NCBI RefSeq assembly: GCF_905397375.1
Contig: NZ_CAJPVG010000010.1
Location: 62,001 to 126,000, forward strand
Length of the DNA stretch: 64,000 nt
Origin: Ralstonia mannitolilytica
GTDB taxonomy: Bacteria; Pseudomonadota; Gammaproteobacteria; Burkholderiales; Burkholderiaceae
Direction of reading: 5' to 3'
This document shows positions 32,208-41,216 of this stretch, piece by piece (position 1 is the first letter of the stretch; each line of letters starts with the position of its first letter). The notes under the pieces are model-generated. The model was not told the origin of the DNA, searched no databases, and saw only the letters and a list, made by a program, of their open reading frames with translations. Made by a program: the position numbers and the translations under genes.

Positions 32208-33532
32208 GCCTGACCATCCGTAAGCTGGATTCGGCCGACGCCGGATTCGCGGCGCAACTGCGCCAGGTACTCGCCTTCGAGGCGAGCGAAGACGAAGCCA
32301 TCGACCGCGCCGCGGCGCAGATCCTGGCCGACGTGAAGGCGCGCGGCGACGCCGCCGTGCTGGATGCCACGCGCCGCTTCGACCGCATCGAAGCCGAGAG
32401 CCTGGCGGCGCTGGAACTGTCGCCCACCGTGCTGCAGGCCGCGCTGGACGGCCTGGAACCCAAGCGCCGCGCCGCCCTGGAAGCCGCGGCTGCTCGCGTG
32501 CGCGCCTACCACGAGAAGCAGAAGCTCGAGTGCGGCACGCACAGCTGGGAATATGCCGAAGCCGATGGCACGGTGCTCGGCCAGAAGGTCACGCCGCTGG
32601 ATCGCGTGGGCATCTACGTGCCGGGCGGCAAGGCTGCGTATCCCTCGTCGGTGCTGATGAACGCGATCCCGGCACGCGTGGCTGGCGTCAAGGAAATCAT
32701 CATGGTGGTGCCGACGCCGGGCGGCGTGCGCAATGACCTCGTCCTGGCCGCGGCCTGCATCGCTGGCGTGGACCGCGTCTTCACCATCGGCGGCGCGCAG
32801 GCCGTGGGGGCGCTCGCTTACGGTACGGAGACCGTCCCCGCCGTCGACAAGATCGTCGGCCCTGGCAACGCGTACGTGGCGGCCGCCAAGCGCCGCGTGT
32901 TCGGCACCGTGGGCATCGACATGATCGCCGGCCCGTCGGAAATCCTCGTGATCTGCGATGGCACGACCGAACCGGATTGGGTGGCGATGGACCTGTTTTC
33001 CCAGGCCGAGCACGACGAGCTCGCGCAGTCGATCCTGCTGTGCCCAAGCGCTGAGTTCATCGCGCAGGTGGAGGCCAGCATCACCCGCCAGCTCGAAGAC
33101 ATGCCGCGCCGGAGCGTGATTGCCCAGTCGCTGTCGGGCCGTGGTGCGCTCATCAAGGTGCGCGACATGGAAGAGGCGTGCGACATCGCCAACGACATCG
33201 CGCCCGAGCATCTGGAGATCTCCGCCGAGAACCCGCGCCAGTGGGCCGAGCGCATCCGCCACGCCGGGGCGATGTTCCTCGGCAAGTACACGAGCGAATC
33301 GCTGGGGGATTACTGCGCGGGGCCGAACCACGTGCTGCCGACCTCGCGCACGGCGCGCTTCTCGTCGCCGCTGGGCGTGTACGACTTCATCAAGCGCTCG
33401 AGCCTGATCGAGGTCAGCGAGGCCGGTGCGCAGATGCTGGGGGAGATCGCTGCCGAGCTGGCCTACGGCGAGGGCCTGCAGGCGCATGCCCGCAGCGCCG
33501 AATACCGCTTGCAACGCGCCGCATCCGAATAA
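32204..33532 (+). CDS. hisD: Histidinol dehydrogenase
   Basis: This 442-residue zinc enzyme performs the last two oxidations, from histidinol to histidine. The active-site/zinc segments GPGNAYVAAAKR, DMIAGPSEILVI, QAEHDELAQS and PEHLEI are present. It is coupled to hisG by overlap and followed by hisC after 16 bases. Confidence 0.96.
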   Translation: MSLTIRKLDSADAGFAAQLRQVLAFEASEDEAIDRAAAQILADVKARGDAAVLDATRRFDRIEAESLAALELSPTVLQAALDGLEPKRRAALEAAAARVRAYHEKQKLECGTHSWEYAEADGTVLGQKVTPLDRVGIYVPGGKAAYPSSVLMNAIPARVAGVKEIIMVVPTPGGVRNDLVLAAACIAGVDRVFTIGGAQAVGALAYGTETVPAVDKIVGPGNAYVAAAKRRVFGTVGIDMIAGPSEILVICDGTTEPDWVAMDLFSQAEHDELAQSILLCPSAEFIAQVEASITRQLEDMPRRSVIAQSLSGRGALIKVRDMEEACDIANDIAPEHLEISAENPRQWAERIRHAGAMFLGKYTSESLGDYCAGPNHVLPTSRTARFSSPLGVYDFIKRSSLIEVSEAGAQMLGEIAAELAYGEGLQAHARSAEYRLQRAASE

Positions 33533-33548
33533 CATCCGACGCCTCACC

Positions 33549-34673
33549 ATGACCGCCACCGCTCCAGCCCAGCCCACCCTTGATGATCTGCTCGCCCGCA
33601 TCGTGCGCGACGACGTTCGCGCCATGGGCGCGTATCACGTGCCCGACGCGACCGGCATGGTCAAGCTGGACGCAATGGAGAACCCGTACCACCTGCCGGC
33701 GATGCTGCGCGAAGCGCTCGGCAAGCGCCTCGCAGACGTGGCGCTCAACCGGTACCCCGTGCCCACGGCCGATGCGCTCAAGGCGCAGCTCAAGCGCGTG
33801 ATGCACGTGCCGGCCGGCGCCGAAGTGCTGCTCGGCAACGGTTCGGACGAGATCATCAGCCTGATCGCCATTGCCGCGGCCAAGCCGGGCGCGACCGTGC
33901 TGGCACCGGTGCCGGGGTTCGTGATGTATGCAATGTCGGCGCAGCTGCTGGGTCTGAACTTTGTCGGCGTACCGCTCAGGGGCGACCTCACGCTGGACCG
34001 CGAAGCGATGCTGGCCGCCATGGCCGAGCACCAGCCCGCGGTCATCTACCTGGCCTATCCGAACAACCCGACCGGCAACCTGTTCGATGCCGCCGACATG
34101 GACGCCATCATCCGCGCTGCACGCGGTCCGGTATGCCAGAGCCTGGTCGTCGTCGACGAGGCGTACCAGCCGTTCGCGCAGCACAGCTGGATGCCGCGCC
34201 TGACGGACTTCGACCACGTGCTGGTCATGCGCACGGTGTCCAAGCTCGGCCTGGCCGGTATCCGCCTCGGCTATGTGGCGGGGCACGCCAAGTGGATTGC
34301 CGAACTGGACAAGGTGCGGCCGCCCTATAACGTGAATGTGCTGACCGAGGCCACAGCCCAGTTCGTACTCGACCACGTCGATGTGCTCGATGCCCAGGCA
34401 GCGACCCTGCGCGCCGAGCGCAGCCGCCTGATGGAAGCGTTGTCTGCGCAGCCAGGCGTGACGGTGTTCCCGAGCGCGGCCAATTTCATCCTGCTGCGCG
34501 TACCGGATGCCGCAGGGCTGTTCAATCGGCTGCTCGATCGGCGGATTCTCATCAAAAACGTCAGTAAAATGCACCCGTTGCTGGCCAACTGTCTGCGCGT
34601 GACGGTCAGCAATCCCGAAGAAAACGCGCAATTTCTCGATGCGTTTGCCGCATCGCTGCAGGAAGCCCCATGA
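33549..34673 (+). CDS. hisC: Histidinol-phosphate aminotransferase
   Basis: This 374-residue fold-type I PLP enzyme converts imidazole-acetol phosphate to histidinol phosphate. The PLP-binding lysine is in TVSKLGLAGIRLGY; YPNNPTGNLFD and the LDAMENPYHLP N-terminal substrate motif are visible. Start ATG 33549 is 16 bases after hisD; its stop overlaps hisB. Confidence 0.94.
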   Translation: MTATAPAQPTLDDLLARIVRDDVRAMGAYHVPDATGMVKLDAMENPYHLPAMLREALGKRLADVALNRYPVPTADALKAQLKRVMHVPAGAEVLLGNGSDEIISLIAIAAAKPGATVLAPVPGFVMYAMSAQLLGLNFVGVPLRGDLTLDREAMLAAMAEHQPAVIYLAYPNNPTGNLFDAADMDAIIRAARGPVCQSLVVVDEAYQPFAQHSWMPRLTDFDHVLVMRTVSKLGLAGIRLGYVAGHAKWIAELDKVRPPYNVNVLTEATAQFVLDHVDVLDAQAATLRAERSRLMEALSAQPGVTVFPSAANFILLRVPDAAGLFNRLLDRRILIKNVSKMHPLLANCLRVTVSNPEENAQFLDAFAASLQEAP

Positions 34674-35260
34674 GCCGCCGTGCCGAGGTCACTCGCAACA
34701 CCTCCGAAACGCAGATCCGCGTCGCCCTTGATTTGGACGGCACGGGCAAGCAGACGCTGAACACCGGCGTCCCCTTCCTCGACCACATGCTCGACCAGAT
34801 CGCCCGTCACGGCATGGTCGACCTGGACATCTCGGCCACCGGCGACACCCATATCGACGATCACCACACCGTGGAAGACGTCGGCATCACGCTGGGCCAG
34901 GCCGTCGCCAAGGCCATCGGCGACAAAAAGGGCATCGTGCGCTACGGCCACAGCTACGTGCCGCTGGACGAAGCCCTGTCGCGCGTGGTCATCGATTTCT
35001 CCGGCCGTCCGGGCCTGGAGTTCCACGTGCCGTTCACGCGCGCGCGCGTCGGCAATTTTGACGTGGACCTGTCCATCGAATTCTTCCGCGGGTTCGTCAA
35101 CCATGCCGGCGTGACGCTGCATATCGACAACCTGCGCGGCGTCAACGCGCACCACCAGATCGAGACTGTCTTCAAGGCCTTTGGCCGCGCGCTGCGCATG
35201 GCGGTCGAGATCGATCCGCGCGCAGCCGGCACGATTCCGTCGACCAAGGGCGCCCTGTAA
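34670..35260 (+). CDS. hisB: Imidazoleglycerol-phosphate dehydratase
   Basis: This 196-residue, monofunctional manganese-dependent dehydratase has the His/Glu metal motifs FLDHMLDQIARHG, DDHHTVEDVGI and NAHHQIETVFKAF. Unlike the E. coli protein it has no histidinol-phosphatase domain, so that step must be encoded elsewhere. Translationally coupled to hisC. Confidence 0.96.
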   Translation: MSRRAEVTRNTSETQIRVALDLDGTGKQTLNTGVPFLDHMLDQIARHGMVDLDISATGDTHIDDHHTVEDVGITLGQAVAKAIGDKKGIVRYGHSYVPLDEALSRVVIDFSGRPGLEFHVPFTRARVGNFDVDLSIEFFRGFVNHAGVTLHIDNLRGVNAHHQIETVFKAFGRALRMAVEIDPRAAGTIPSTKGAL

Positions 35261-35315
35261 ATCACTGCGTCGGCCTGGCCGCGCCTACCCGACTCCAAAA
35301 CCGGCCGCCGATCCG

Positions 35316-35939
35316 ATGGATCTCACCAAGAGTTTTTTCTCGCTGCTCGCGCTGATCAACCCGATCGGCGCGATCCCGTTCTTCATCAGCCTGACGGAGA
35401 GCCAGACCGACGAAGAAAAGCAGCGCACGATCCAGGTCGCGGCGATTTCCGTGGCCATCGTGATCGGCCTGTCGGCCTTGCTGGGCGAGCAGATCATCAG
35501 CTTTTTCGGGTTCTCGGTCGGTTCACTGCAAGTGGGCGGCGGGATCATCATGCTCATGATCGCGCTGAACATGCTCAATGCGCAGACGAGCCGCACCAAG
35601 GCCACCCCCGAAGAAGAAGATGAGGCCGGCGCCAAGGCCAGCATCGCGGTCGTGCCGCTGGCGATTCCGCTGCTCACGGGCCCGGGCTCGATCAGCACCG
35701 TGATCGTCTATGCGGGCAAGACCCGGCACTGGTGGGAGCTGTTTCTCCTGGTGGGCGTGGGCGCGGCGATCGCGGCCGTGGTCTGGATCGTGTTGCGCGC
35801 CGCCGAGCCCATCGCGCGCGTGATTGGCCGCACCGGCATCAATGTCGGCACGCGGCTGATGGGCCTGATCCTGGCGGCGCTGGCGGTGGAATTTATCGTT
35901 GATGGGCTGAAAACCCTGTTGCCCGTCCTTCGGGCTTGA
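35316..35939 (+). CDS. MarC family integral membrane protein
   Basis: This 207-residue membrane protein has six hydrophobic segments and typical MarC motifs (ALINPIGAIPFFISLT; PLAIPLLTGPGSISTVIV). The function of the family is unknown; the old link to multiple antibiotic resistance is not supported. It stands between hisB and hisH in the same orientation and ends nine bases before the hisH start. The insertion is shared with other Burkholderiales, as far as I know. Confidence 0.9.
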   Translation: MDLTKSFFSLLALINPIGAIPFFISLTESQTDEEKQRTIQVAAISVAIVIGLSALLGEQIISFFGFSVGSLQVGGGIIMLMIALNMLNAQTSRTKATPEEEDEAGAKASIAVVPLAIPLLTGPGSISTVIVYAGKTRHWWELFLLVGVGAAIAAVVWIVLRAAEPIARVIGRTGINVGTRLMGLILAALAVEFIVDGLKTLLPVLRA

Positions 35940-35947
35940 GTGAAGTC

Positions 35948-36601
35948 ATGACTAAGATCGCAATCGTCGATTACGGCATGGGCAATCTGCGCTCCGTGGC
36001 GCAGGCCCTCATGGCCGTGGCTCCCGAGGCGGATGTGCGCATCAGTGCGCAAGCCGACGAAATCCGCGCGGCAGACCGCGTGGTGCTGCCGGGGCAGGGT
36101 GCCATGCCCGACTGCATGGCTGCGTTTGACCAATCCGGACTGCGCGACGCCGTGCTGGAGGCTTCCCGCACCAAGCCGATGCTGGGCGTGTGCGTGGGCG
36201 AGCAGATGCTGCTCGAGCGCAGCACCGAAGCGCGCGTCGGCGAGCAATACACGCCCGGTCTCGGCCTGATCAAGGGCGACGTGATCCGGTTCGATCTCGA
36301 CGGGCAGTTGCAGCCGGATGGTTCGCGGTACAAGGTGCCGCAGATGGGCTGGAACCGCGTGCACCAGAGTCGTGCCCACGCCCTCTGGGAAAGTGTGCCC
36401 GATCAAGCTTATTTCTATTTCGTGCACAGCTACTACGCGCAGCCCGAAAACGCCGAAGAGTCGGTTGGAGAGACCGAATACGGCGTGCGGTTTACCTGCG
36501 CCATCGCCCGGGATAATATTTTTGCCACACAGTTTCACCCGGAAAAAAGTGCGCAGGCCGGCCTGCAGATCTACCGGAATTTCGTGCACTGGAACCCGTG
36601 A
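35948..36601 (+). CDS. hisH: Imidazole glycerol phosphate synthase, glutaminase subunit
   Basis: This 217-residue class I amidotransferase supplies ammonia to HisF. The nucleophile Cys is in MLGVCVGEQMLLE and the catalytic His/Glu are in TQFHPEKSA. I choose ATG 35948 (MTKIAIVDYGMGNLRS); a TTG at 35936 would overlap the marC stop and adds four residues. Confidence 0.95.
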   Translation: MTKIAIVDYGMGNLRSVAQALMAVAPEADVRISAQADEIRAADRVVLPGQGAMPDCMAAFDQSGLRDAVLEASRTKPMLGVCVGEQMLLERSTEARVGEQYTPGLGLIKGDVIRFDLDGQLQPDGSRYKVPQMGWNRVHQSRAHALWESVPDQAYFYFVHSYYAQPENAEESVGETEYGVRFTCAIARDNIFATQFHPEKSAQAGLQIYRNFVHWNP

Positions 36602-36674
36602 GTCGGCCTCGCTATCGTCGTTGCTGCAACCGAACCCCGTTTACCTCCACCCCCTCAACTTTGTCGTTACGACT

Positions 36675-37418
36675 ATGCTGCTCATCCCGGCCATCGACCT
36701 GAAGGACGGTCAGTGTGTGCGCCTCAAGCAAGGCGATATGGACCAAGCCACCGTGTTCTCGGAAGACCCGGCCGCCATGGCGCGGCATTGGGTCGAGCAG
36801 GGCGCCCGCCGGCTGCACCTTGTCGATCTGAACGGCGCCTTCGTGGGCAAGCCGCGCAACGAGGCCGCCATCAAGGCCATCATCGCCGAGGTCGGTGACG
36901 AGATTCCGGTACAGCTCGGCGGCGGCATCCGCGACCTCAATACCATCGAGCGCTGGCTCGACGACGGCCTGTCGTACGTCATCATCGGTACGGCGGCCGT
37001 CAAGAACCCGGGCTTCCTGCAGGATGCCTGCACCGCATTCGGCGGGCACATCATCGTCGGGCTCGATGCCAAGGACGGCAAGGTGGCAACGGACGGCTGG
37101 AGCAAGCTGACCGGCCACGAAGTCGCAGACCTCGCCAAGAAATACGAGGACTACGGCGTCGAAGCGATCATCTACACCGACATCGGCCGCGACGGCATGC
37201 TGCAGGGGATCAATATCGATGCCACCGTCAAGCTGGCGCAGTCGGTCACCATTCCCGTGATCGCCAGCGGCGGTCTGTCCAACCTGAAGGACATCGACCA
37301 CCTGTGCGCGGTCGAAGAGCATGGCGTGGAGGGCGTGATCTGCGGCCGCGCCATCTATTCGGGCGACCTGAACTTCAAGGAAGCGCAAGCCCTCGCGGAC
37401 AAACTCGGCGCGGCATAA
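36675..37418 (+). CDS. hisA: Phosphoribosylformimino-AICAR-P isomerase
   Basis: This 247-residue (beta/alpha)8 barrel isomerase begins MLLIPAIDLKDGQCVRL with the catalytic Asp in AIDLKDG, the second in TDIGRDGM, and phosphate-binding GGGI and ASGG loops. It performs the Amadori rearrangement before HisHF. Confidence 0.96.
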   Translation: MLLIPAIDLKDGQCVRLKQGDMDQATVFSEDPAAMARHWVEQGARRLHLVDLNGAFVGKPRNEAAIKAIIAEVGDEIPVQLGGGIRDLNTIERWLDDGLSYVIIGTAAVKNPGFLQDACTAFGGHIIVGLDAKDGKVATDGWSKLTGHEVADLAKKYEDYGVEAIIYTDIGRDGMLQGINIDATVKLAQSVTIPVIASGGLSNLKDIDHLCAVEEHGVEGVICGRAIYSGDLNFKEAQALADKLGAA

Positions 37419-37454
37419 GCCGCGCGCAACGGGTGCTGTGGCGCCCGACTCATC

Positions 37455-38231
37455 ATGCTAGCCAAACGAATCATCCCCTGCCTGGACGTGACCAACGGCC
37501 GGGTGGTCAAGGGCGTCAACTTCGTCGAGTTGCGCGACGCGGGCGACCCCGTTGAAATCGCGCGCCGCTACGACGAGCAGGGCGCCGACGAAATCACCTT
37601 CCTCGACATCACGGCCACGTCCGACGGGCGCGACCTGATGCTGGGCATCATCGAGGCCGTGGCCTCGCAGGTCTTCATTCCGCTGACGGTCGGCGGCGGC
37701 GTGCGTGCGCTCGAAGATGTGCGTCGCCTGCTCAATGCCGGTGCGGACAAGATCAGCATGAATTCCTCGGCGGTGGCGAATCCGCAGCTCGTGTCGGACG
37801 CCAGCGCCCGCCACGGTGCGCAGTGCATCGTCGTGGCGATTGACGCCAAGAAGGTGTCTGCCGAAGGCGAAACGCCGCGTTGGGAGGTGTTCACGCATGG
37901 CGGCCGCAGGAGCACGGGGCTGGATGCCGTGGCATGGGCGCGCGAAATGGCGCAGCGCGGCGCGGGGGAAATCCTGCTGACCAGCATGGACCGCGACGGC
38001 ACGAAGGCCGGCTTCGACCTCGAACTCACGCGTGCCGTGTCCGATGCCGTGCCGGTGCCGGTCATCGCCTCCGGCGGCGTCGGCAACCTGCAGCACCTCG
38101 CCGACGGCATCCAGCAAGGCCACGCCGACGCGGTGCTGGCGGCCAGCATCTTCCATTATGGTGAATACACCGTTGGCCAGGCCAAGCAGTTCATGGCGGA
38201 AAAGGGCATTCCTGTACGGATCGGATCATGA
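37455..38231 (+). CDS. hisF: Imidazole glycerol phosphate synthase, cyclase subunit
   Basis: This 258-residue (beta/alpha)8 barrel begins MLAKRIIPCLDVTNGRVVKG. Catalytic aspartates are in PCLDV and SMDRDGTKAG; LTVGGGVRALEDV and VIASGGVGN bind phosphate. It forms a complex with HisH, making imidazole glycerol phosphate and AICAR. Its stop overlaps hisI (ATGA). Confidence 0.97.
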   Translation: MLAKRIIPCLDVTNGRVVKGVNFVELRDAGDPVEIARRYDEQGADEITFLDITATSDGRDLMLGIIEAVASQVFIPLTVGGGVRALEDVRRLLNAGADKISMNSSAVANPQLVSDASARHGAQCIVVAIDAKKVSAEGETPRWEVFTHGGRRSTGLDAVAWAREMAQRGAGEILLTSMDRDGTKAGFDLELTRAVSDAVPVPVIASGGVGNLQHLADGIQQGHADAVLAASIFHYGEYTVGQAKQFMAEKGIPVRIGS

Positions 38232-38650
38232 CCAAGAAGTGGCTCAACAAGGTCCGCTGGGACGATAACGGCCTGGTACCGGTGATCGTGCAGGAGCAGG
38301 GCAGCAACGATGTGCTGATGTTCGCCTTCATGAACCGCGAGGCGCTGCAGAAGACCGTCGAAACGGGCGAGGCGGTGTTCTGGTCGCGCTCGCGCAAGCG
38401 CCTGTGGCACAAGGGCGAGGAATCCGGCCACATCCAGAAGGTGCACGAAATCCGCCTCGACTGCGATGAAGACGTGGTCCTGTTGCGTGTCACCCAGATT
38501 GGCGGCATCGCCTGCCATACCGGGCGCCACGCGTGCTTCTTCCAGAAGTTCGAGGGCAGCGCGGAAGACGGTGACTGGCACACGGTCGAACCCGTGCTGA
38601 AGCATCCTGACGACATCTACGCCGGCAAGACCGGCCACCACCATGAGTGA
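38228..38650 (+). CDS. hisI: Phosphoribosyl-AMP cyclohydrolase
   Basis: This 140-residue zinc hydrolase opens the adenine ring of PR-AMP. The conserved segments LMFAFMNREALQKT, GEAVFWSRSRKRLWHKGE, and IACHTGRHACFF (zinc cysteines) are present. It is separate from hisE, unlike the fused E. coli HisIE, and overlaps it by eight bases. Confidence 0.95.
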   Translation: MTKKWLNKVRWDDNGLVPVIVQEQGSNDVLMFAFMNREALQKTVETGEAVFWSRSRKRLWHKGEESGHIQKVHEIRLDCDEDVVLLRVTQIGGIACHTGRHACFFQKFEGSAEDGDWHTVEPVLKHPDDIYAGKTGHHHE

Positions 38651-39017
38651 CACGCTGCGCCGACTGGGCGAGGTGCTCGAATCGCGCAAGCTCGCCAATG
38701 GGGGCAACCCCGAGAAAAGCTACATCGCCCGCCTGTTCAACAAGGGCGACGACGCCATCCTCAAGAAGATCGGCGAAGAGGCCACCGAGACCGTCATGGC
38801 CGCCAAGGACGCCCGCGCTGCCGGCATGACCGATGACGCGCGCGCCAAGGTCGTCTACGAAGTGGCCGACCTCTGGTTCCACACCATGGTGCTGCTGTCG
38901 CACTTTGACCTGACGCCGGAGGACGTCGTCAATGAACTCGCGCGCCGGGAAGGGCTCTCGGGCCTGGAGGAAAAGGCATTGCGCAAGTCGCAGGCGCGGG
39001 ACGCGGTGGGCGAATAA
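38643..39017 (+). CDS. hisE: Phosphoribosyl-ATP pyrophosphatase
   Basis: This 124-residue all-alpha NTP pyrophosphohydrolase converts PR-ATP to PR-AMP. The MazG-type EExxE metal site is visible as KKIGEEATETVMAAKD, with YEVADLWFHTMVLL downstream. It overlaps the end of hisI, indicating coupled translation. Confidence 0.95.
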   Translation: MSDTLRRLGEVLESRKLANGGNPEKSYIARLFNKGDDAILKKIGEEATETVMAAKDARAAGMTDDARAKVVYEVADLWFHTMVLLSHFDLTPEDVVNELARREGLSGLEEKALRKSQARDAVGE

Positions 39018-39064
39018 GGTAGCGGGTGACTGACTACGGTGGCGAATCGTCGCAGGGAGGCAGC

Positions 39065-39439
39065 GTGGACAAGTACGGAGCGGCAATGGTGGTGACGGAC
39101 GACGCGGAGCGTCTGGCCGGACTGCAGCGCCTGACGCATATCCTGTATGCCCTCTACGCCATATTCTGGCTGACCGGCGGCGTCACCGCGCTGATCGCCA
39201 TCATCATCGACTACGTCAAGCGCGATGATGTGCGCGGTACGCTGTACGAATCGCACTTCCGGTGGCAGATCCGTTCGTTCTGGTGGTGCGTATTGTGGGG
39301 TTTGGTTGGCGTGGTGCTCATTCCCCTCGCGTTCATCGGCTTTGCGGTGCTTTGGGTTCTGGGCATCTGGATGCTGTATCGTATTGTGAAGGGCTGGCTG
39401 TATCTGAACGACAGCAAGCCGATGTACGCCAACCAGTAA
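39065..39439 (+). CDS. DUF4870-like small membrane protein
   Basis: This 124-residue protein has three hydrophobic segments (about 27-47, 69-88, 90-107) and a short cytoplasmic start (RLAGLQRLTHILYALYAIFW). It resembles small membrane proteins found between his and tat genes in Burkholderiales; the function is unknown. I choose GTG 39065 because GGGAGG lies six bases upstream; GTG 39026 would add 13 residues. Confidence 0.7.
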   Translation: MDKYGAAMVVTDDAERLAGLQRLTHILYALYAIFWLTGGVTALIAIIIDYVKRDDVRGTLYESHFRWQIRSFWWCVLWGLVGVVLIPLAFIGFAVLWVLGIWMLYRIVKGWLYLNDSKPMYANQ

Positions 39440-39502
39440 CATCAACCAATGGCGCTGCCACCGCTGCGGCGCCACTTGCGGTATTTCACGTGGGAGTAGG
39501 AC

Positions 39503-39754
39503 ATGGGTTCCTTTAGCATTTGGCACTGGCTGATCGTGCTGGTGATCATCATGATGGTGTTCGGCACGAAGAAGCTGCGCAACATCGGTTCGGACCTGGG
39601 CAGCGCCGTGAAGGGCTTCAAGGACGGCATGCGCGAAGGCGCCGCGGACGACAAGCCCGCCGCCCCGCAGCAGACCGCCGGCCAGCCGCCGCGCGAGTTG
39701 CATGACTCGACGACGATCGACGTCGAGGCGCGCGACAAGTCCAAGCAAGGCTGA
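39503..39754 (+). CDS. tatA: Sec-independent protein translocase subunit TatA
   Basis: This 83-residue protein has one N-terminal membrane segment (MGSFSIWHWLIVLVIIMMVFG) followed by the amphipathic helix KKLRNIGSDLGSAVKGFKDGM and an acidic disordered tail. It forms the export pore of the twin-arginine pathway for folded proteins. First of tatABC; 63 bases after the preceding gene. Confidence 0.95.
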   Translation: MGSFSIWHWLIVLVIIMMVFGTKKLRNIGSDLGSAVKGFKDGMREGAADDKPAAPQQTAGQPPRELHDSTTIDVEARDKSKQG

Positions 39755-39772
39755 GCACGGCTGCGCTGACCG

Positions 39773-40291
39773 ATGATCGATCTCGGCATCTCCAAGCTGG
39801 CGTTGATTGGCGCGGTGGCGCTCGTCGTCATCGGCCCGGAGCGTTTGCCCAAGGTGGCGCGGACCGCTGGCGCCCTGCTTGGCCGCGCACAGCGCTACAT
39901 CGCCGACGTGAAGGCCGAAGTCAGCCGCGAAATCGAACTCGAGGAACTGCGCAAGATGCGCACCGAGTTCGAACAGGCCGCACGCAATGTCGAGCAGACC
40001 ATCCACCAAGAGGTCAGCAAACACACGAGCGAGATCAACGAGCGCCTGAATGAGGCGCTCGGCGATCCGGCATTGCAGCAGACGGCCACCTCGGCGCCCG
40101 ATTGGCGGCCCGCACCGCCCAAGTCGCGCAACGGCCGCAACAGCTGGCGCAACAAGCAGCTCTCGATGCCCAAGTGGTACCGCCAGAAGCAGGGCGTGCG
40201 CATGTGGGCGCAATCGGGGGCGGCCCGCGTCAAGCGTCATCGCCCGCCCATCGTCGCCGCGCAATCGCGTGCGCGCTCTTTCTTCGAATGA
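39773..40291 (+). CDS. tatB: Sec-independent protein translocase subunit TatB
   Basis: This 172-residue subunit has an N-terminal membrane helix with the ALVVIGPERLPKVART hinge, then a long helical region (about 35-100) and a basic C-terminal tail. TatB with TatC forms the receptor for twin-arginine signal peptides. Lies 18 bases after tatA. Confidence 0.94.
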   Translation: MIDLGISKLALIGAVALVVIGPERLPKVARTAGALLGRAQRYIADVKAEVSREIELEELRKMRTEFEQAARNVEQTIHQEVSKHTSEINERLNEALGDPALQQTATSAPDWRPAPPKSRNGRNSWRNKQLSMPKWYRQKQGVRMWAQSGAARVKRHRPPIVAAQSRARSFFE

Positions 40292-40342
40292 GCCTCCGGG
40301 CGCCGGCATGTGCGCCCTGACCGCATCCCCTTCCCACCCGAC

Positions 40343-41146
40343 ATGAGTGCCGCTCCGCTCGATCCGCAAGAGTCGCCCGAGGACGGCGCGCAGGAAACCT
40401 TCATCTCGCACCTGGTCGAACTGCGCGAGCGCATCGTCAAGGCCGGTGCCGGTGTCCTGCTGATCTTTCTCGGGCTCGTCTACTGGGCGCCGGACATCTT
40501 CAACCTGTTTTCCCGGCCGCTCATCCAGGCGCTCCCCAAGAATGGCCACATGATCGTGACCGACGTCACCGGCTCGTTCTTCGTGCCGATGAAGGTGACG
40601 CTGCTGGCTGCCTTCCTCATCGCACTGCCATGGGTGCTGTACCAGGTCTGGCGCTTCGTGGCGCCGGGGCTGTATGCGCACGAGAAGCGCATGATCATGC
40701 CGCTGGTGGTGAGCAGCTACGTGCTGTTCCTGTGCGGTGTGGCGTTTGCGTATTTCCTCGTCTTCCCGACGGTGTTCAAGGTGATGGCGCACTACAACGC
40801 GCCGCTCGGGGCCGAGATGTCGACCGACATCGACAAGTACCTGAGCTTTGCGATGACCACGTTCCTCGCCTTCGGTATCACCTTCGAGGTGCCGGTGGTG
40901 GTGATGGTGCTCGTGCGCTTCGGCATCGTCAGCCTGGAGAAGCTGCGCCAGGCGCGGCCGTATGTGGTGGTGGGAGCGTTCATCATTGCGGCGGTTGTCA
41001 CGCCGCCGGATGTGATGTCGCAGTTGCTGCTGGCGGTGCCGCTGTGGCTGCTCTATGAGCTGGGGCTGATCCTGGCGGCGGTCTTCTTGCGGAAAACCGT
41101 GGCGCCGGAGGCCGAGCCGGAGCACCTCCCGGTAGTCAAGGACTGA
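40343..41146 (+). CDS. tatC: Sec-independent protein translocase subunit TatC
   Basis: This 267-residue protein has six membrane segments and the TatC landmarks FISHLVELRERIVKA (signal-peptide-binding face) and FGITFEVPVVVMVL. Start ATG 40343 is chosen over an in-frame upstream start at 40310 that adds 11 non-conserved residues. Iron-sulfur protein PetA in this window is a plausible substrate. Confidence 0.95.
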   Translation: MSAAPLDPQESPEDGAQETFISHLVELRERIVKAGAGVLLIFLGLVYWAPDIFNLFSRPLIQALPKNGHMIVTDVTGSFFVPMKVTLLAAFLIALPWVLYQVWRFVAPGLYAHEKRMIMPLVVSSYVLFLCGVAFAYFLVFPTVFKVMAHYNAPLGAEMSTDIDKYLSFAMTTFLAFGITFEVPVVVMVLVRFGIVSLEKLRQARPYVVVGAFIIAAVVTPPDVMSQLLLAVPLWLLYELGLILAAVFLRKTVAPEAEPEHLPVVKD

Positions 41147-41175
41147 TGGCCGCATTCAACAACCGCTCCAAAGAA

Positions 41176-41202
41176 AAAGGCAGCCGAGGCTGCCTTTCTC
41201 AT
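41176..41202. terminator. Intrinsic terminator between tatC and the ABC ATPase gene
   Basis: AAAGGCAGC (41176-41184) pairs with GCTGCCTTT (41189-41197) around a CGAG loop, with A-rich sequence on one side and TTTCTCATTTC on the other; suitable for both convergent genes. Confidence 0.75.
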
Positions 41203-41216
41203 TTCTGCCGCGGGGC

